A DNA stretch of 6,833 bases from NCBI GenBank assembly GCA_018109965.1, contig JAGBFE010000132.1:1-6833 (forward strand). Reading direction: 5' to 3'. Made by a program: the position numbers and the translations under genes. Positions 6,466 through 6,833 of this stretch are shown piece by piece. Numbering within the stretch: the stretch's first letter is position 1; each line of letters opens with the position of its first letter. The stretch is from Oscillospiraceae bacterium (GTDB taxonomy: Bacteria; Bacillota_A; Clostridia; Oscillospirales; Ruminococcaceae). The notes beneath the pieces were generated by a model. The model worked only from the letters and a program-made list of their open reading frames with translations, had not been told where the DNA came from and did no database searches.

Positions 6466-6833
6466 ATGAAACATAATCGATGGTTGTGTTTGCTGTTGGT
6501 TGTTATGATGATATTGGGGTTGTTGTCAGGTTGTGGCGATAATAAAGCGGCGCAATCAAACTCTGCGCAGGAAACTTCTACCACCAAAAATCAGTCAGAA
6601 ATAATCAATAATTTGGATATCCCTGATTTGTGGAAACAAGAACTCAATCATGCTATACAACTTGGTATGCCGATGGATAAGATTCAGCAAGACACAATTT
6701 CCGGAAAAGAAATGATGGAACTGCTGGATTCGTTTGTAAATTATGCAGCTGCGGAGAAAACAGACAGCTGGAAAGAACAATTTCCCGCCATTAGAGAAAG
6801 CAACGCTCAACTGTCACGCTTTGATGCCATGAC
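6466..6833 (+). CDS. Exported lipoprotein, second tandem copy, cut by the window end
   Basis: 122 codons are visible and the frame is open at the right edge. The product has a lipoprotein signal peptide with the lipobox LSGC and the lipidated cysteine at residue 23, exactly as in the gene at 3831. A Ser/Thr/Asn/Gln-rich linker (about 24-44) precedes the same helical module, starting LDIPDLWKQEL and reaching LSRFDAMT at the edge. Over the module 64 of 74 residues match the first copy, whereas signal peptide and linker are clearly more diverged. One codon fewer lies between the cysteine and the module. The start at 6466 aligns with the first copy and has GAGG 7 nt upstream. An in-frame ATG at 6460, with AGGAAAG 6 nt upstream, would add two residues and cannot be excluded. 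Whether a beta-helix follows is unknown, since that part lies outside the window. Confidence 0.92.
   Translation, partial: MKHNRWLCLLLVVMMILGLLSGCGDNKAAQSNSAQETSTTKNQSEIINNLDIPDLWKQELNHAIQLGMPMDKIQQDTISGKEMMELLDSFVNYAAAEKTDSWKEQFPAIRESNAQLSRFDAM
6613..6833 (+). repeat. Duplicated N-terminal module, copy 2
   Basis: Counterpart of 3981-4201. Near-identity begins at 6737 and persists to the window edge, so the end of the duplicated or converted tract is not seen. Confidence 0.9.

Noticed and set aside
6327..6587. An 86-codon minus-strand frame over the second lipoprotein start
   Set aside because: It is antisense to the lipoprotein signal peptide region and runs through the long inverted repeat. 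It has no homology signal, and the plus-strand gene is supported by its paralog.

Overview
The window looks like chromosome of a low-GC, Gram-positive-type anaerobe, most likely a Clostridia (Oscillospiraceae- or Lachnospiraceae-like) gut bacterium. This rests on clear AGGAG-type ribosome binding sites, a TTGACA/TAAAAT promoter, A/T-rich spacers, a long clostridial-style SecA ending in a CxC...CC zinc motif, and lipoproteins with short Lys/Arg-led signal peptides and an LSGC lipobox. The genus is inference. All genes seen are on the plus strand.

Region 1 (1-717): the 3' end of an unrecognised gene is followed, one base after its stop, by a gene for a small two-pass membrane protein of unknown role. 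The spacing suggests one operon with coupled translation. A weak hairpin lies downstream.

Region 2 (718-3751): a well-formed promoter and a short leader of about 85 nt precede a complete secA, the ATPase motor of the Sec export system. An extended hairpin follows it.

Region 3 (3752-6833): two tandem paralogous genes encode exported lipoproteins. The first is complete (753 aa): lipoprotein signal peptide, an N-terminal module with a faint S-layer-homology-like look, then a pectate-lyase-type right-handed beta-helix. The second is cut by the window end after 122 codons. The two genes are about 81% identical over one 124-nt stretch, then jump abruptly to about 97% over the last 97 nt. The near-identical part includes synonymous positions, which suggests recent gene conversion. 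They are separated by a 373-nt spacer with no gene but four successive hairpins: one clear terminator and one 77-nt structure whose 27-nt arms pair almost completely.

Functionally, SecA would drive export of proteins such as these lipoproteins, but it is a housekeeping gene and its position beside them need not be meaningful. No CRISPR array, tRNA, rRNA or transposase gene was found. The least explained parts are the duplicated lipoprotein family and the structured spacer between its members.
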